DNA from: Apostichopus japonicus
Lineage: Eukaryota > Echinodermata > Holothuroidea > Aspidochirotida > Stichopodidae
Direction: 5' to 3'
Assembly: GCF_037975245.1 (NCBI RefSeq)
Contig: NC_092574.1
Coordinates: 24,655,713 to 24,719,712, forward strand
Length of the DNA stretch: 64,000 nucleotides
Shown here: piece after piece, positions 12,377-23,582 of the stretch
How positions within the stretch are numbered: the stretch's first letter is position 1
Layout: every line of letters starts with the position of its first letter
The notes under the pieces: generated by a model
The model's database searches: none
The model's input: only the letters and a program-made list of their open reading frames with translations
Told to the model about the DNA's origin: nothing
Translations under genes and position numbers: made by a program

Positions 12377-14138
12377 GAATGTGGACTGTTTATGCCAAGT
12401 CATAGTATCATTTCTGCAAAGTTTTATAGAAACAGGGTTCAGTCCTGTCTGTTTTGTGGCTGAATGGTGAACATTTTGGAATTCCAGCTTACATTTTTCT
12501 GGTTCATGGTATTAACTACAATCTTGGATGAAATTTTACATTTTCAAGTTTGGGAAGTACATAACAGTAATAAATAATAAAAACTCAAGTTAAATTTTTG
12601 TATGTATTCTCTCTTGTAAGCCAAGCTGTCACTTCTAGTAGCCTGCCAACAAAATCTGGATGATTGAAACCTCAAATATACTAGGCTAAAATAGAAGAAT
12701 AGTTTGAATAAAGTACCCTAAACCACTATGTCAATGGGATCTGGAGAGCTTAGGCTTTCATTTTAATAAAAGTGTAATGAGAATCAATCTGAAATTGTTC
12801 ATTAATCCATGGAATATCAAGGTTACTTGATCATAAATGGGATAAAAAAAATCACATTCTATCCCATGCGGGAAACAAACAGCAAATTTCTGTCAATTCT
12901 TTTCGAGAAAAACAAAAAATTGGCAACATTTTTGAAACACCAAAGTTGCATACAAATAGTAAGTCAGCATGAAATTTATATTTATGAAGTCTAAGCTCTC
13001 TAGAGAGGAATACTTGTCATTGGAACTTTTTTTAAATATAATGTTATCATTTAGTTAGTTAGAATGGAAACCAGATGTAAGTAAAACTTTAATGTAAAAC
13101 TTTAGCAACTTCCCTAAAGGCTGGTAGGGACCTGTTAATTAACACTGCTCTGCAGCTGTGCCAAAACATCATGTGAACAGACGATTCACAGAGTCGATTG
13201 CTCCCCACTACAATGAAACAAAATTAGAAATTGGGAGGCCACCAACTACAGTACTTCAGCAAAGCTTTTGAAATCTGCTTCGGTGTTGGTTTATGGCATC
13301 CTCATTGTTCGGATGAACATAGGAGCTTTGCAAGTGGTGGGGGCTATTTTCTGACAGGAACAGGACACTCCTCTCCCAGAGTTCCACTTCTGCAGAAGTT
13401 GTTGCAAGCAGTCAAGATGTTCCCATACATAATCTGTAGAAGAGTAAAGATATGAAGAATAATATAATAATAGTTAATAAAAACATACCATTTAGATAGA
13501 GGCATTCCAATCACTCCATTTCGGTCAATAGGCATGGCACAGTTGTCAGTCAAGTCTTTGGATGCCAAACTAAGACGACAGCTGAGTACACCTCAATTGG
13601 TGTGGATACATGGGTCAGGTTTTACCTGACAACTTGTGCCTGAACAATTCCAATATATTTTTTACTGATTACAACAAAAACCCTACACCTGTTTGTGCAC
13701 CTAATATTATGGATTATGTAATCTTCAGCAGGATGTGTGGTCATTGTCTCAGTAGCTTAACCACTGTTTATGTAGTAAAGTAAACATGTGGACAGAGTAA
13801 CATCCTGTCCCATCCCCTGGTAATCCATGGTAAAAGAGTGTATAAGATGCAACTTTCACCATTTGTATTCAGTAGCAGATATCCAGCCAAGTGAAGATAT
13901 AATGTACTCTGTTAAATCCAACTACTTGTTTGTGCCTTTATTTCTTGTTCACATACAGCTGTGACAACTCTACCAGATACAGTATGTATATGGTAATTGA
14001 AGTAAAGACTGATGGCCTCACCACACATTCCAGACTACCCCACAGTGTTGGTGTCAAAATTAATAATGATCCTCTTTCCAGAAAGTTATGGCACCAATCG
14101 ATTTTCCAGACTAATCTACTATCAATCTTGAAAATTAC
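12377..14138. other. Interior of the TTAA element, no gene assigned
   Basis: I could not find the catalytic core of a transposase on either strand. Short open pieces occur on the - strand, for instance about 13590-13490 (…TDNCAMPIDRNGVIGMPL…, followed by GTATGT) and about 13435-13310 (…WEHLDCLQQLLQKWNSG…). Their frames do not join cleanly, and I recognise no motif. Confidence 0.4.
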
Positions 14139-14368
14139 CTTGAAGCGTCATCTTTGTCATGTTCAGATGAGTTAACTGATGGAGTGTAGTCCGGACTTCC
14201 TGGCGGTTTTTCGGTGTATCCCGATGTGGATGCCACAGCAGCAGACGGACCATCATCGCCACTGCGAGATGGCCCTGGTTGCTTTGATGCTGTTCTTGTC
14301 TCTGTTGGTCCAGTCAGCAACTTCAATGGTCGTAGGGGGACCAGTGAACACTGGACTTCTACATACAT
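14139..14368 (-). CDS. Probable linker exon of the element's minus-strand gene
   Basis: An open frame rich in Ser, Pro, Thr, Gly and Asp (…SKQPGPSRSGDDGPSAAVAS…TPSVNSSEHDKDDASR). It ends in phase at TCAAG followed by a GTAATT donor (14138-14137 on the - strand). Such low-complexity acidic linkers commonly follow the N-terminal THAP finger of THAP-type transposases, and the exon lies downstream of the THAP exon on the same strand. The upstream boundary is unsure: the best acceptor (ATTTTCAG at 14381) would bring in a TAA in this frame, so a nearer AG or a mutated start is needed. No catalytic residue is visible. Confidence 0.4.
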
Positions 14369-14399
14369 GTGTTACATTCACTGAAAATTAGAATAAACG

Positions 14400-15660
14400 C
14401 TTATTATACCACACACATACAGTAGGCTGCTCTTGGACAGGGGTCAGCTGCCTAGATGGTTCACTTATCTTTTCTGAAGGAGAGCATATCCTCCTGCTTT
14501 ATGTGGCTGCAAAAATATGGGCCACTCACACCATGAGCATTGCAAATGACTTCAGCTTGGTTTCATATAGTATAACTACAATGTAATCTCCCTTCTCTCA
14601 GTAACTATAGATGTAGCCTTTATATTTTCCTGTGAAGCCATCAGGTATAGCCTCCTCAACCACTCTCGTCAGGCAGGCGGATATGATGGATAAAATACAA
14701 TGTATATTATCCCCTAGTCAGCCTGCCCAATGTGCAGTTTTAATTGCTATTTTGCTTTCAACAAGTACTGTTTCTAAAATTTTGGCCCCTGTACTCACTT
14801 CTGCTATAGAATACTCTATAGATGTATGAAAGTTTTCCATTCTTCCTTGTATTACCCTAGCTTACACTTCTGTACCACATTTTCTCCCCCACCCCCCCCT
14901 CCCCATTTATCACTCTATTAAAACCTATTTATGGGGACCTTTCGGCCGTAATACTGCTGCCTCCTTTTTGTCTGGTAGCTTGCCCCCCATATACATGCCT
15001 CGATGTTTTACTGGTGGAGATTCCTTTGATCCCGTTCAAAACTGACTACTTAAATCTTTAATGCCTGTCACCACCCTCCCCTCCCCCATTTCCCAACTGT
15101 TTTTCGGTAATATCAAGCACATGTCTATAAGATCATGCTACCTTTAGATGGAGATGTACATTCTGCAGAATCCTGCCTTTATTTTCACTGCAGTTGGTTG
15201 GGGAACAGCTTCTAGATTAATCTAAGTATTGAAAATTGGGAAAGAAAATAACAAGGAAGTTATGAAAGTTCATTTAAGAAAGCAGTTTGAAAGTACCTGT
15301 CACAAGCGTTTTCTCTTGTAACAAAAATTGCAGCCCTACCAACAAAAATGGCAAAATATAAGGATGTCATTTACTGTGAAACATATGAGCTATGACTCTG
15401 AGTATATAGATAGGTGGGAGTACATTATAATATTGGGCAAAATGACATGTAAACATCTTATGCTTGTTATTCTGAATTTTTCATGATGTACCACAGATAA
15501 AAGTTAATATAGCCCTAGCCTACGCCTAACTTTATCGTCGCCGTACCTAATTTAGGGCCTAACTAACTGAACGAAATTATAAGAATTAGCCTACTGTAAG
15601 TTAGTTATAATACCAAGTTAGTCCTTGTTGTAGTAGGCCTAGGCCAGGAAATACACTTAC
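14400..15660. other. Presumed intron between THAP and linker exons
   Basis: This lies between a GTAAGT-type donor at 15660 and the linker exon on the - strand. It contains pyrimidine-rich runs such as CACCCCCCCCTCCCC near 14888 but no exon that I can support. Confidence 0.35.
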
Positions 15661-15823
15661 TCTTTTCCGATCCAGCTTCGCAACTACTGGTCTACTTGTT
15701 TCTATATCTCCTCGAGATTTCAAGATACTTTCTCCAAATAGAGAAGGAACGGCATTGTCTTGTAGACGGCGAGCTGTTGGTGTTCCAAGTCCAAGTTGCG
15801 CTGATAGGCGATAGGAATCGAAA
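15661..15823 (-). CDS. THAP-domain exon of a transposase-type gene (partial)
   Basis: Read on the - strand from 15822, 54 codons are open and end exactly at AAAAGA before GTAAGTG, a good donor. The centre reads ARRLQDNAVPSLFG. A basic residue run followed by L-x-x-x-AVPSLF is the conserved C-terminal signature of the THAP C2CH zinc finger (usual form AVPT/S-IF/LF). The N-terminal half, which carries the CxxC and CxxH ligands, would be in an earlier exon. Upstream - strand sequence gives only vague matches (…LCVQCALH… about 15865) and an in-frame TAA just before this exon, so the finger is split by an intron or is broken. THAP fingers bind terminal DNA in P, Kolobok and related transposases, which fits its place near the right end of the TTAA element. 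Confidence 0.6.
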
Positions 15824-16232
15824 CTTTAACTGGTGAAGGGCGCACTGCACACATAAGATTCGCTCGAAGGTCCAAGCCAGTCTGTACTTAGGCAGCTAGG
15901 CTGGCTGAGTGCACTGGTACTAAGCTATCGCTGTATACAGTGTTTGACGAACACGAAACTTTCTTGTACTGTTGTGCACCCATTCTCATCTGATATTTTG
16001 TTTACTGTTCGTGACGTATTGTTTACGGCTTTGATCTCGGTTAGCATATTAGGCATATCTAGCTTTGGTAACATTGGCGGTTCCCCCGTGACGTCATTAT
16101 CTTACGGAATTAGCTTGGTTATTAACTTAATTAAAACAGCAAAGAAACAATTGTGGAACTCCAAATTTGGAATATAGGGTTTTGATATATTTATATAGCT
16201 TTTCAATTTGTGTAAGTTTGAAGGAAATCTGT

Positions 16233-16249
16233 TACGTGTCACTTGACCT
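16233..16249 (-). repeat. Right terminal inverted repeat
   Basis: On the - strand, AGGTCAAGTGACACGTA, immediately inside TTAA at 16250-16253. It matches the left end with one mismatch. Confidence 0.85.
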
Positions 16250-16253
16250 TTAA

Positions 16254-18055
16254 GGTTAGAGTTCATGGATTTAAACAATGGAAACAACAATGCAGTCCTC
16301 AGTCTGAATGTAATACAAGCTGCTCCTAGACCTGAAGTCCGATCAAGTTCAAATTTGGTAAGAAGGTGCCTGTTCATGTAAACTCTTGCCTGTGTGGGGC
16401 CATATAGGTAAAAGGTCAACAAATCTAAACAATGTTTTATAGCCATTTTCTGCTTGTCAACACATGTAGGAAGAGGCATTATACCACAAGATATGTAGAG
16501 AGTGATGAGACAAACGTTAAAAACATGCAGATTTATGTGTGTTTGGAGGACAAAGGTCAATTGAGGTCGAAGTTCAATTTGGCTTAAATTGTGCGAAAAG
16601 TGTTTGGGGAACTCCTACAACGTAAGTCTGAACAAGTTCAAACTATAGCTGTGTGAACAAATAGCATACTTTTAGCAAACATATCATGCCATGGGCAAAT
16701 TCATGAAGGAGATGGATTGACCACCTGTTTAACTGTAGATGGTACCAATGTTCGTCGAATCATAATACAATGTGATCATTATGTTAAATGTAAGGTACCT
16801 CGCAAAAGCTACGTCTGTTTCTGTTAGAATACGCATGATCGGTTAACGAAACAGCTAATAAATTCCACGTAAGTTTTTCATGGTTTAACTAAATTAATTA
16901 CTAAAATCTGAAATACAAGGTCACTACGTCACCCGGCTATTTACAATCAATCAAGATATTTGGAAGATCGACATTAAAAGATCATCGAATCTCTCGTGTT
17001 AACAAAATTAAAATAATTTCAAGGTTGGTTGAATTAAAAGATATCAAAACATGATAAAGTGCCAATTAATTGACTAAAAACTGGGGATTAACAGTTTTTA
17101 ATAGACCGGTGCGTTCCCACATCGTCGATTTTGTTTTTCTCCAAATTCATACGCTTCAAATCATCAACTTCACCGGCGTTTTGTTAAAAATTATATATAA
17201 AAGCAACAACACCAGGTAGCATAAAGCGTTGAGTTCACCCTTAATGACCACTGGCTTCCGTTTATGCTCCCCCGTGAAATGGAACTTGCTCGGGAGTCGT
17301 TCTGTTTATATTCAAGGCATTGCGTTAGATCATTACTGATGTTTGACGATATATTATCATCTTATATAAGAAATGAAGGAGGAAAAGCAAAAGAAGAAAA
17401 TGTAAGACATCTTCGCCTAGCAAGATGATAACGAGGTGACCTATTAATCGATATTAAGTCTTCCCATGCGCCATGTGGTATAAACAGCGACTCACCGTGA
17501 GAACACAACACGTTCTCTAACAGGTGTATATAGTGCTAGAAGAGGCCAACGCCAGTCATGTATTGTGCAAGATTATTAAAGAATGAGCTGAAATCATTAT
17601 ATGATGAATCACTAGGGGTTACTTTTGTTGATTGCTAGGAGTAACCGAGACGCGCAGGAGGTACGAAGTAAGGTCTAGAACGTTCAACATTATTCGTTTG
17701 GGAGTTCAAGATGGATTAGATGTTTTTTACATACCCCCCCCCCAATGTTGTTAAAGAAATAAAGGATTCCATCAACAAATAACTTTGGAATAAAAAATAT
17801 TACTGTAAGCTTAGAGTTATGAAGAATTGAAGAACTTTATCTTTTTATAGTTGTTGAATTTGTGGGATAAACATGGGAAGACCAAAAAGTACCTGTGTTA
17901 AAGGAGAAAATGATCCCCGTGTCGAAAACACTTTTTTTTCCTGATAAATTAGAGGTATGTTTGTGTGAATGGAACACTCATCTTGTGTCACAGACCAAAA
18001 TCCGTTTCACTCGACCACAGTGATTCGACTGGTGTGTGAATGCGTATAAATTGGT
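16254..18055. other. No gene seen; weak internal repeat
   Basis: Two loosely similar phrases about 300 bp apart (CTCCTAGACCTGAAGTCCGATCAAGTTCAAA near 16323, CTCCTACAACGTAAGTCTGAACAAGTTCAAA near 16612) hint at an old duplication. A 152-codon open frame on the - strand (16102-16560) crosses the transposon boundary and has no recognisable domain. Confidence 0.45.
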
Positions 18056-18059
18056 TTTG

Positions 18060-18225
18060 TATAACTGTTATTGAGGGCGTATTACCCTAGTGTTATAATT
18101 GTACAGTGTGGGTTCGATTCCTACTTTCGCCTGATGAGTCCCAAAAGAACAAACTGGTCGTGAAGTGGAATTTTTCTGGTCTGTTATTCTTTATGTATTT
18201 ACTATATATATATTTGTCATACCAC
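18060..18225 (+). repeat. Possible degenerate tRNA-derived SINE
   Basis: GGTTCGATTCC at 18111-18121 is a good pol III B-box. TACCCTAGTGTTATAATTG about 30 bp upstream resembles a decayed A-box (TAGCCTAGTGGTTA form). GCCTGATGAGTCCC and ...GTCGTGAAGTGG follow, a layout seen in SINE bodies, and a short TA tract ends it near 18220. No intact tRNA fold is present. The CCTGATGA motif also occurs in the 3625-3806 hairpin. Confidence 0.35.
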
Positions 18226-18229
18226 TTGC

Positions 18230-20340
18230 TACACATTCATTTCTTATTTACGGCTTGGCTTGCCTTTAAAGAGTGGTTGGAGTGATATGGAGTTTCAGCA
18301 AATAAATATTCCTACACATTTAGTAATAATACTGAACGGCCTTACCTCTGATTAACAATGACTACACTACGGTAAAGAAATAACGTCCGTCTTACCTTCA
18401 GTTGACTATACTGGTGGATTGAAAAAGCGGTACGGACATTTTAGTTAATTAACTAAAAACTCTTATTTAGGCTAGTAAGGTAATGAGAAAAACAATGCAG
18501 GGTTATATGACTTAACTTTGATTGGTTAATACCTGACTGCAGTTAAGAAATTGTTCCTTTTTGAATTGTATCTCTGTATATTGGTTATGATACAAATGTG
18601 CATATACGGTAAATAACACCCGATTCTCATGGCTTTATAAGTTAATACTAAACATATATCAGAACATACTAAACACACAATCCTGTACATAATAATTCAC
18701 TGGACTAACCAGACTACTCTAAATGTTTCGCGGCCCAATAATTTCGTCCACATTTTAATAGATAGTGGATGAGACTTTATTGCAAAACGCTTAAAATATG
18801 CAGTTTGAACCATCTTTTCAAGATATACTTACTAGTCAAGCATAGGGACAGTTGTCTAGACTCCTAACCAGTCATTAGATGAAACAGCCTTTGAATAATG
18901 AATTTCGTCAATTCGTCATTTTTCCACAGTATCATCTGCTGAATTGTCTAACATGTGTTAAGGTTTTATAACATACCTCAGTTTATACTGACTAACGACT
19001 GCCTCTTATTCACAGTACAGACTGAACAAGCCATTTACATTGGGTGTAAATACCGTAATGTTCAAACGTTAATAGTGCTGCTTTGATTGAACTAAAACTA
19101 AAAGGCTTGATACACATATCTTTAACAATTTTTTTTTTAATGCTTTTCACATTTTGTTGTAATAACATATTCTAAAAATGTAACGATGCAGTTCCATTAG
19201 TTACTAACATTTTCGTTTTCCAAAACCTGAAAATAACAATTCATCAAACATATTACCATGCATACAAGAAAAAGAAATAAAGCAACTGAAATCTGAAACT
19301 ACTGATTTATCACGGTAATCTAATAACTATGACATGCTCTGATAAATAAACATGTGGAGAAATGACATATATTAAAATCATAGTTACAAGGCTTGATATA
19401 CTAGCAGAGTACTGTTTAATTATATTATTAAATTGCTTCTTAAAAAAATTATATTACATTCAAAAAAATGATGTAACATTTTCTGTTTCCTGGTTAACTT
19501 TCAAATGAAGAGCTCATCGATTTGTTGTCACATTTGATGAAATATTTGCGACGTCAAATTATTCTGATATGATTCTGATATTTTCAATTTTGGTATCGAC
19601 GTTAGTGTTTCTAGAATAGACAGATCATTATATAAAAAATTAGTCAATGTCAAAATAGAATCTCACTTGATCGTTTCTGGTTGCCCTCAGTCTCATTGTT
19701 CTAAAATTTATAATTAAATGTCACAAATAACCTATAACGTCCTTGAATGTACAGACGCTATCAGATACAGTAGACGGGGCAGTGTGATCATATCGTATTG
19801 AATTTTTATGCTGTGCAGTTGGCAACAATTAGAGTGATGTCATCATGGGAACTGAGCAGCAAATGTTGTTTTTCCTAGTTTTTTGTTTTTGTTGTTGTAA
19901 TATTCAAATCATTCATCCGCAAGAAACATAGTCCATATTGTAATTACCAAACAGAAGTTGCAATTTGATGAAACTCTAAGGGAGAATATTAACAGCTTAG
20001 GAAGCATGCCGAATGTGTTGCATTGTAAATGATTAATCAATCAAGAACAGCATTACACATATAGGCTTTTAAGAACCAAGATGCCATTACAGACTGCCTA
20101 CCGTGATGCAATTCCAGTAGTAATGGAGTGTTTAGGCAGTCAAAATAGTAACGTTCGTTCAACATTTATAGAGTAAGGAGCAAGATATGTAGATGGAGTT
20201 TTCAAGTAACTGTGTAGAATAATTTAATATTTCAGGCATAGCCTGCCGGCAGGATATCCTCTTAAACCAAATGATGAGCCGACCCTGTCACCGATTATTT
20301 CAGAATCAATCCAGGCATTTAGTAAATTTTGAGATCCGTA
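18230..20340. other. No gene or repeat recognised
   Basis: AT-rich sequence with no long frames, no domain matches and no obvious tandem or inverted repeats. Confidence 0.5.
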
Positions 20341-20347
20341 ATCAAAA

Positions 20348-20760
20348 CAAAAATCAGCAATCAGCAGTTGCTCAACAACACCGAACGACGGCGTATTTTG
20401 ACGCATGAAGAGGACCAACAGATGTGTGGATATTCCAGAGTATACTTTATGTCGCAATTATGAAACTGAAAATTCTGAACATTTCCGATCAAATGTTCAG
20501 AAATACATGACATATGTCAAAATACATATCTTTCCAAACGTTTTGTTTCCATGTAGAATGTTACTGGTGGTGTTTTCACAGTATATAGAACACAACTTTT
20601 AACATTTATCACTGTGGTTGTAATTGTGAAACAACAAACCTCTGTCAATGAAATGGGTTTGTATGCGATCGGTAATACACCTTCTTAAACTTCATGTCTG
20701 CTCCAAATTTTGGTAAAGGAAATATGATTTCCAAGAAGAGATAATCAACACTATGTAGGC
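20348..20760 (+). repeat. Duplicated segment, copy 1
   Basis: About 410 bp closely matching 23189-23582, in the same orientation and 2.84 kb apart. Shared blocks include CCGAACGACGGCGTATTTTG (AC/AT-variant in copy 2), GAAGAGGACCAACAGATGTG and TAAAGGAAATATGATTTCC. It is also bracketed by a ~32-bp direct repeat (AGGCATTTAGTARATTTTGA at about 20311 and 20758). The - strand of both copies gives a short peptide (ISTHLLVLFMRQNTPSF), but the frame is not maintained around it. Confidence 0.85.
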
Positions 20761-20761
20761 A

Positions 20762-23188
20762 TTTAGTAGATTTTGAGAACCGTAATCATGCTTGTAAATC
20801 AAATTTGATGGATTCTGATGAAACAGCACGAAAAGTCTGTTTGCATGTATCCTTTCTATAGACAAGATTGTATCAAAGTTATGTAATCACTTTGTAACTC
20901 ACAGTAATAATATTACAATTTAATGATATAATCATAAATTTTAGCGTCACCATCGCAAAACAAACACATCATTTATATGTTAAAAAACTACATAAAAATT
21001 AGTAACACCGTAAAATGGTTAGCCGTTTTCTGATACGTTAACAACTACGTTAACTACTACGTTAAAAACAAAGATATCATAGAGACGGAGAATAGGTTGA
21101 TAAAGTTCACCCAAAGATTGTCCTGCTTTTTAGTATCGGTTCAAGATTTAAACGCGATATAATTAATATCTGTGAAACTTAAATCTGTCAACTAGTTCAG
21201 TTTGCGTTACTGTTCCGAACAGTTTCTATTACCGTCTAAGTATGATTACTGTATTTCTTTTCTCGCTTTTGTCTCTCTCTGTGTTATTCATCGATGAATT
21301 TCACCTGAGGTGTCGTATGCCCCCTCCCCCCAACACACACCTCCTAGGTAATCTTTTAGCAGGAAAAATCAATGCAAGTCACAGTGGGAGTCTCACGATT
21401 CCCAATTAAAACAAGAAAATTGGCCAAGAAGTTCCGGATACAGGGGAGTCAGTGTCACATAAGTAGGTCGCTTCTAGGAAGGTGATTGTACTCATTCTTC
21501 ATGATATATCTGTATAAGTGTTATCAGATACCATATAAACTGATGACTGAAGCCTAGAGACGGCCGTCATTTTCAAGGCAACATGATCAATTAGGGGGTC
21601 GCTATTAGGGTATATGCGAAAAGAAGGAAGTTATTGATGAAAGATAACTGCTACTCGAGCATTGATACCGCCTTCAATATGGGACGTAAAACTTCTGATG
21701 GATTTTACAGGATAACAATTATACTAGTAGTATCACTGACAACGAAGTGTATTACGACTATCTTATAATATTACCCTAAACTCACCTATCAAGGCACAGA
21801 TAATGTGGTGCGCAAGGTTTGCGATATTGAATTTCTAAACATGCACGGCCTATGGTTTTACCTTATAAAACCCATAAAAACATCAGATAGAGAGGGTTAA
21901 TATGTATGGTCTTGGAACCGTGTAAAAACAGAGGTGAGTACAAAATTGCTTCGGCAGGGCACGGTGAAATTTTGGTATCAAATTCGCGATCATCACCACT
22001 TAAGATATTCTTAGGTTATTCCCATTGGAAATATGGAAATCTTAAATTACAGCTGGAAGAAAATAGTTCAACATGCGCTAGTGCCTCTGCAGGTTACTAA
22101 ATGTTGGTGTACTCTTTCCAGTAGGCCCGTCATGCAAACTTCAAGGAAATTATACATTTTATGTTTTTTCGTTTGGGAATTTAAAATTATCCATCCAATG
22201 TAACGAAGACCGCTTTAGTATAGGGTTTTGAAAGTCTTTTAGTAAGCCGTAGAAAATTTGCGGTAAAATCGCGCATTACCCAAACTTTGCTCTAAACTTT
22301 CTCAGACGATTGAATGATTGAAGTATTATATTTCCGTGGTTGAAATTGCAAACTATCAATACAATTACTAAAATTTTGTAAAAGATATGTCAGAATGCAT
22401 GCTATCAGAAAACTGACATTTTCAGATTTGTCCTTATTATTGAATAACCCGTTTGATGAAAGTATCTTTGAATTTTACTGTTTTCATCTTTTTTTCTTCC
22501 CCTCTTTGTTTTGACGTGTTAGTAACATTTATATATTACTTCAATATGTGAGCAAAAATGATAAACCTTCGTTTATTCAAACGTTATCGAGCAATCAACT
22601 GTGAGGTCAATGAATAGAACATATTGTTACATTTAAAATTCAAAGGTCATTAATTAGCGTTTAACAGGTTTACGCATTGCTGTTGAAATTAACTTTCAAA
22701 TGCCATTATAATAGCGAACATATATCTGTAGTTAGTGACTGCAAGTTATGGTTCGTTAATCCCCTGTTTGTAGTTTTAGTAATTTATATAATTGTACCTT
22801 CACAACAAACCCATTGTACATTACGACAATACATAGACTTATTGCGAACTTGCGCAACCCCCGGGGTGGAGGGGGGGGGGGCTGAACACAGCTTTGCAGG
22901 AGAATCATTTATGGGGTTCACCAAAGTGTAACGATAAAATATCACGGTGCTATCAATTCATTGTCAATTCGTGGGAAGCTTTGTCACCAAATTTCTCTTC
23001 TTTCTTTCTTTGTACTAGTTTACAGGTTTTTTTTTTTTAAATCAATTTTGGCATCTTTCGTCTTTCGTCTGTGGATGTTACATGTTTCAGCAACCACGAA
23101 GGTTTCAGACGATTTCTGTTTTTTATCAGTTTGAACAGCCCAATCGGGAAATGAAGAAACAATTTCAAGGAATGCTCTACTGAACAAA
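20762..23188. other. No gene seen; one poly-G tract
   Basis: Intergenic-looking sequence. A CCCCCGGGGTGGAGGGGGGGG run lies near 22858-22881. Short open frames carry no recognisable motif. Confidence 0.45.
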
Positions 23189-23582
23189 AATCAGCAGTCA
23201 GTAGTTGTTCAACAACATCGAACGACGGCGTATTTTGACGCATGAAGAGGACCAACAGATGTGTGGATATACCAGAGGCTTTTTGTCGCAATAAGGAAGC
23301 TGAAAATTTTGACATATCATGTTCAGTAAAACATGATATGTCAAAACACATATCCTTTCAAACGTTTTGTTTTTGAATGTTACTGTTGATTTTTCACAGT
23401 ATATACATAGAACACAACTTTTGACATGTATCACTGTTGGTTGTATTTGTGAAACAACAAAAACCGTGTCAACGAAATAGGTTCGTACGATCGGTTTAAT
23501 ACACCTTCTTAAACCTTATGTCTGGTCCTAAGTTTGGTAAAGGAAATATGATTTCCTAGAAGAGATAATCAACACTGCGTAC
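23189..23582 (+). repeat. Duplicated segment, copy 2
   Basis: Direct-orientation copy of 20348-20760 with scattered substitutions and small deletions (for example CGAACGACGGCGTATTTTG and GAAGAGGACCAACAGATGTG are retained). Divergence looks like ten to fifteen percent by eye, so the duplication is not recent, or both copies belong to a dispersed family. Confidence 0.85.

Larger units (their letters stand above)
10010..16253. mobile_element. 6.2-kb TTAA-flanked DNA transposon, Kolobok/T2-like
   Basis: The left end reads TTAA then AGGTCAAGCGACACGTA (10010-10030). The right end, read on the - strand, is TTAA then AGGTCAAGTGACACGTA (16253 down to 16233): 17 bp with one mismatch. The 4-bp TTAA is present at both outer edges (10010-10013, 16250-16253). 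A second inverted match lies about 140-160 bp inside each end: GTGACGTCACGGGGG near 10154 and ATGACGTCACGGGGG on the - strand near 16095, so the inverted ends are long but diverged. Known background: TTAA duplications with ends beginning AGG and a THAP-containing transposase are typical of Kolobok and T2-type MITEs. piggyBac also uses TTAA, but its ends and transposase differ. Inside are a P2X7-C-terminal-like gene (+ strand) and a THAP exon (- strand). Breaks in the former suggest an old, inactive copy. Confidence 0.8.

Noticed and set aside
10010-16253. piggyBac identity for the TTAA element
   Set aside because: The TTAA site fits, but the ends begin AGGTCAAG rather than piggyBac-type CCC ends and a THAP exon is present. 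Kolobok/T2 fits better, though it is not proven.
16102-16560. 152-codon open frame on the - strand
   Set aside because: It crosses the right end of the TTAA element, has no recognisable domain and starts in flanking DNA.
18111-18121. Functional tRNA gene at the B-box
   Set aside because: No cloverleaf arms can be formed and the A-box spacing is wrong. At most it is a SINE relic.
20224-23434. Peptide ISTHLLVLFMRQNTPSF shared by two - strand frames
   Set aside because: It is explained by the direct DNA duplication. The changes between copies alter amino acids and the frames differ outside the block, so there is no sign of coding selection.
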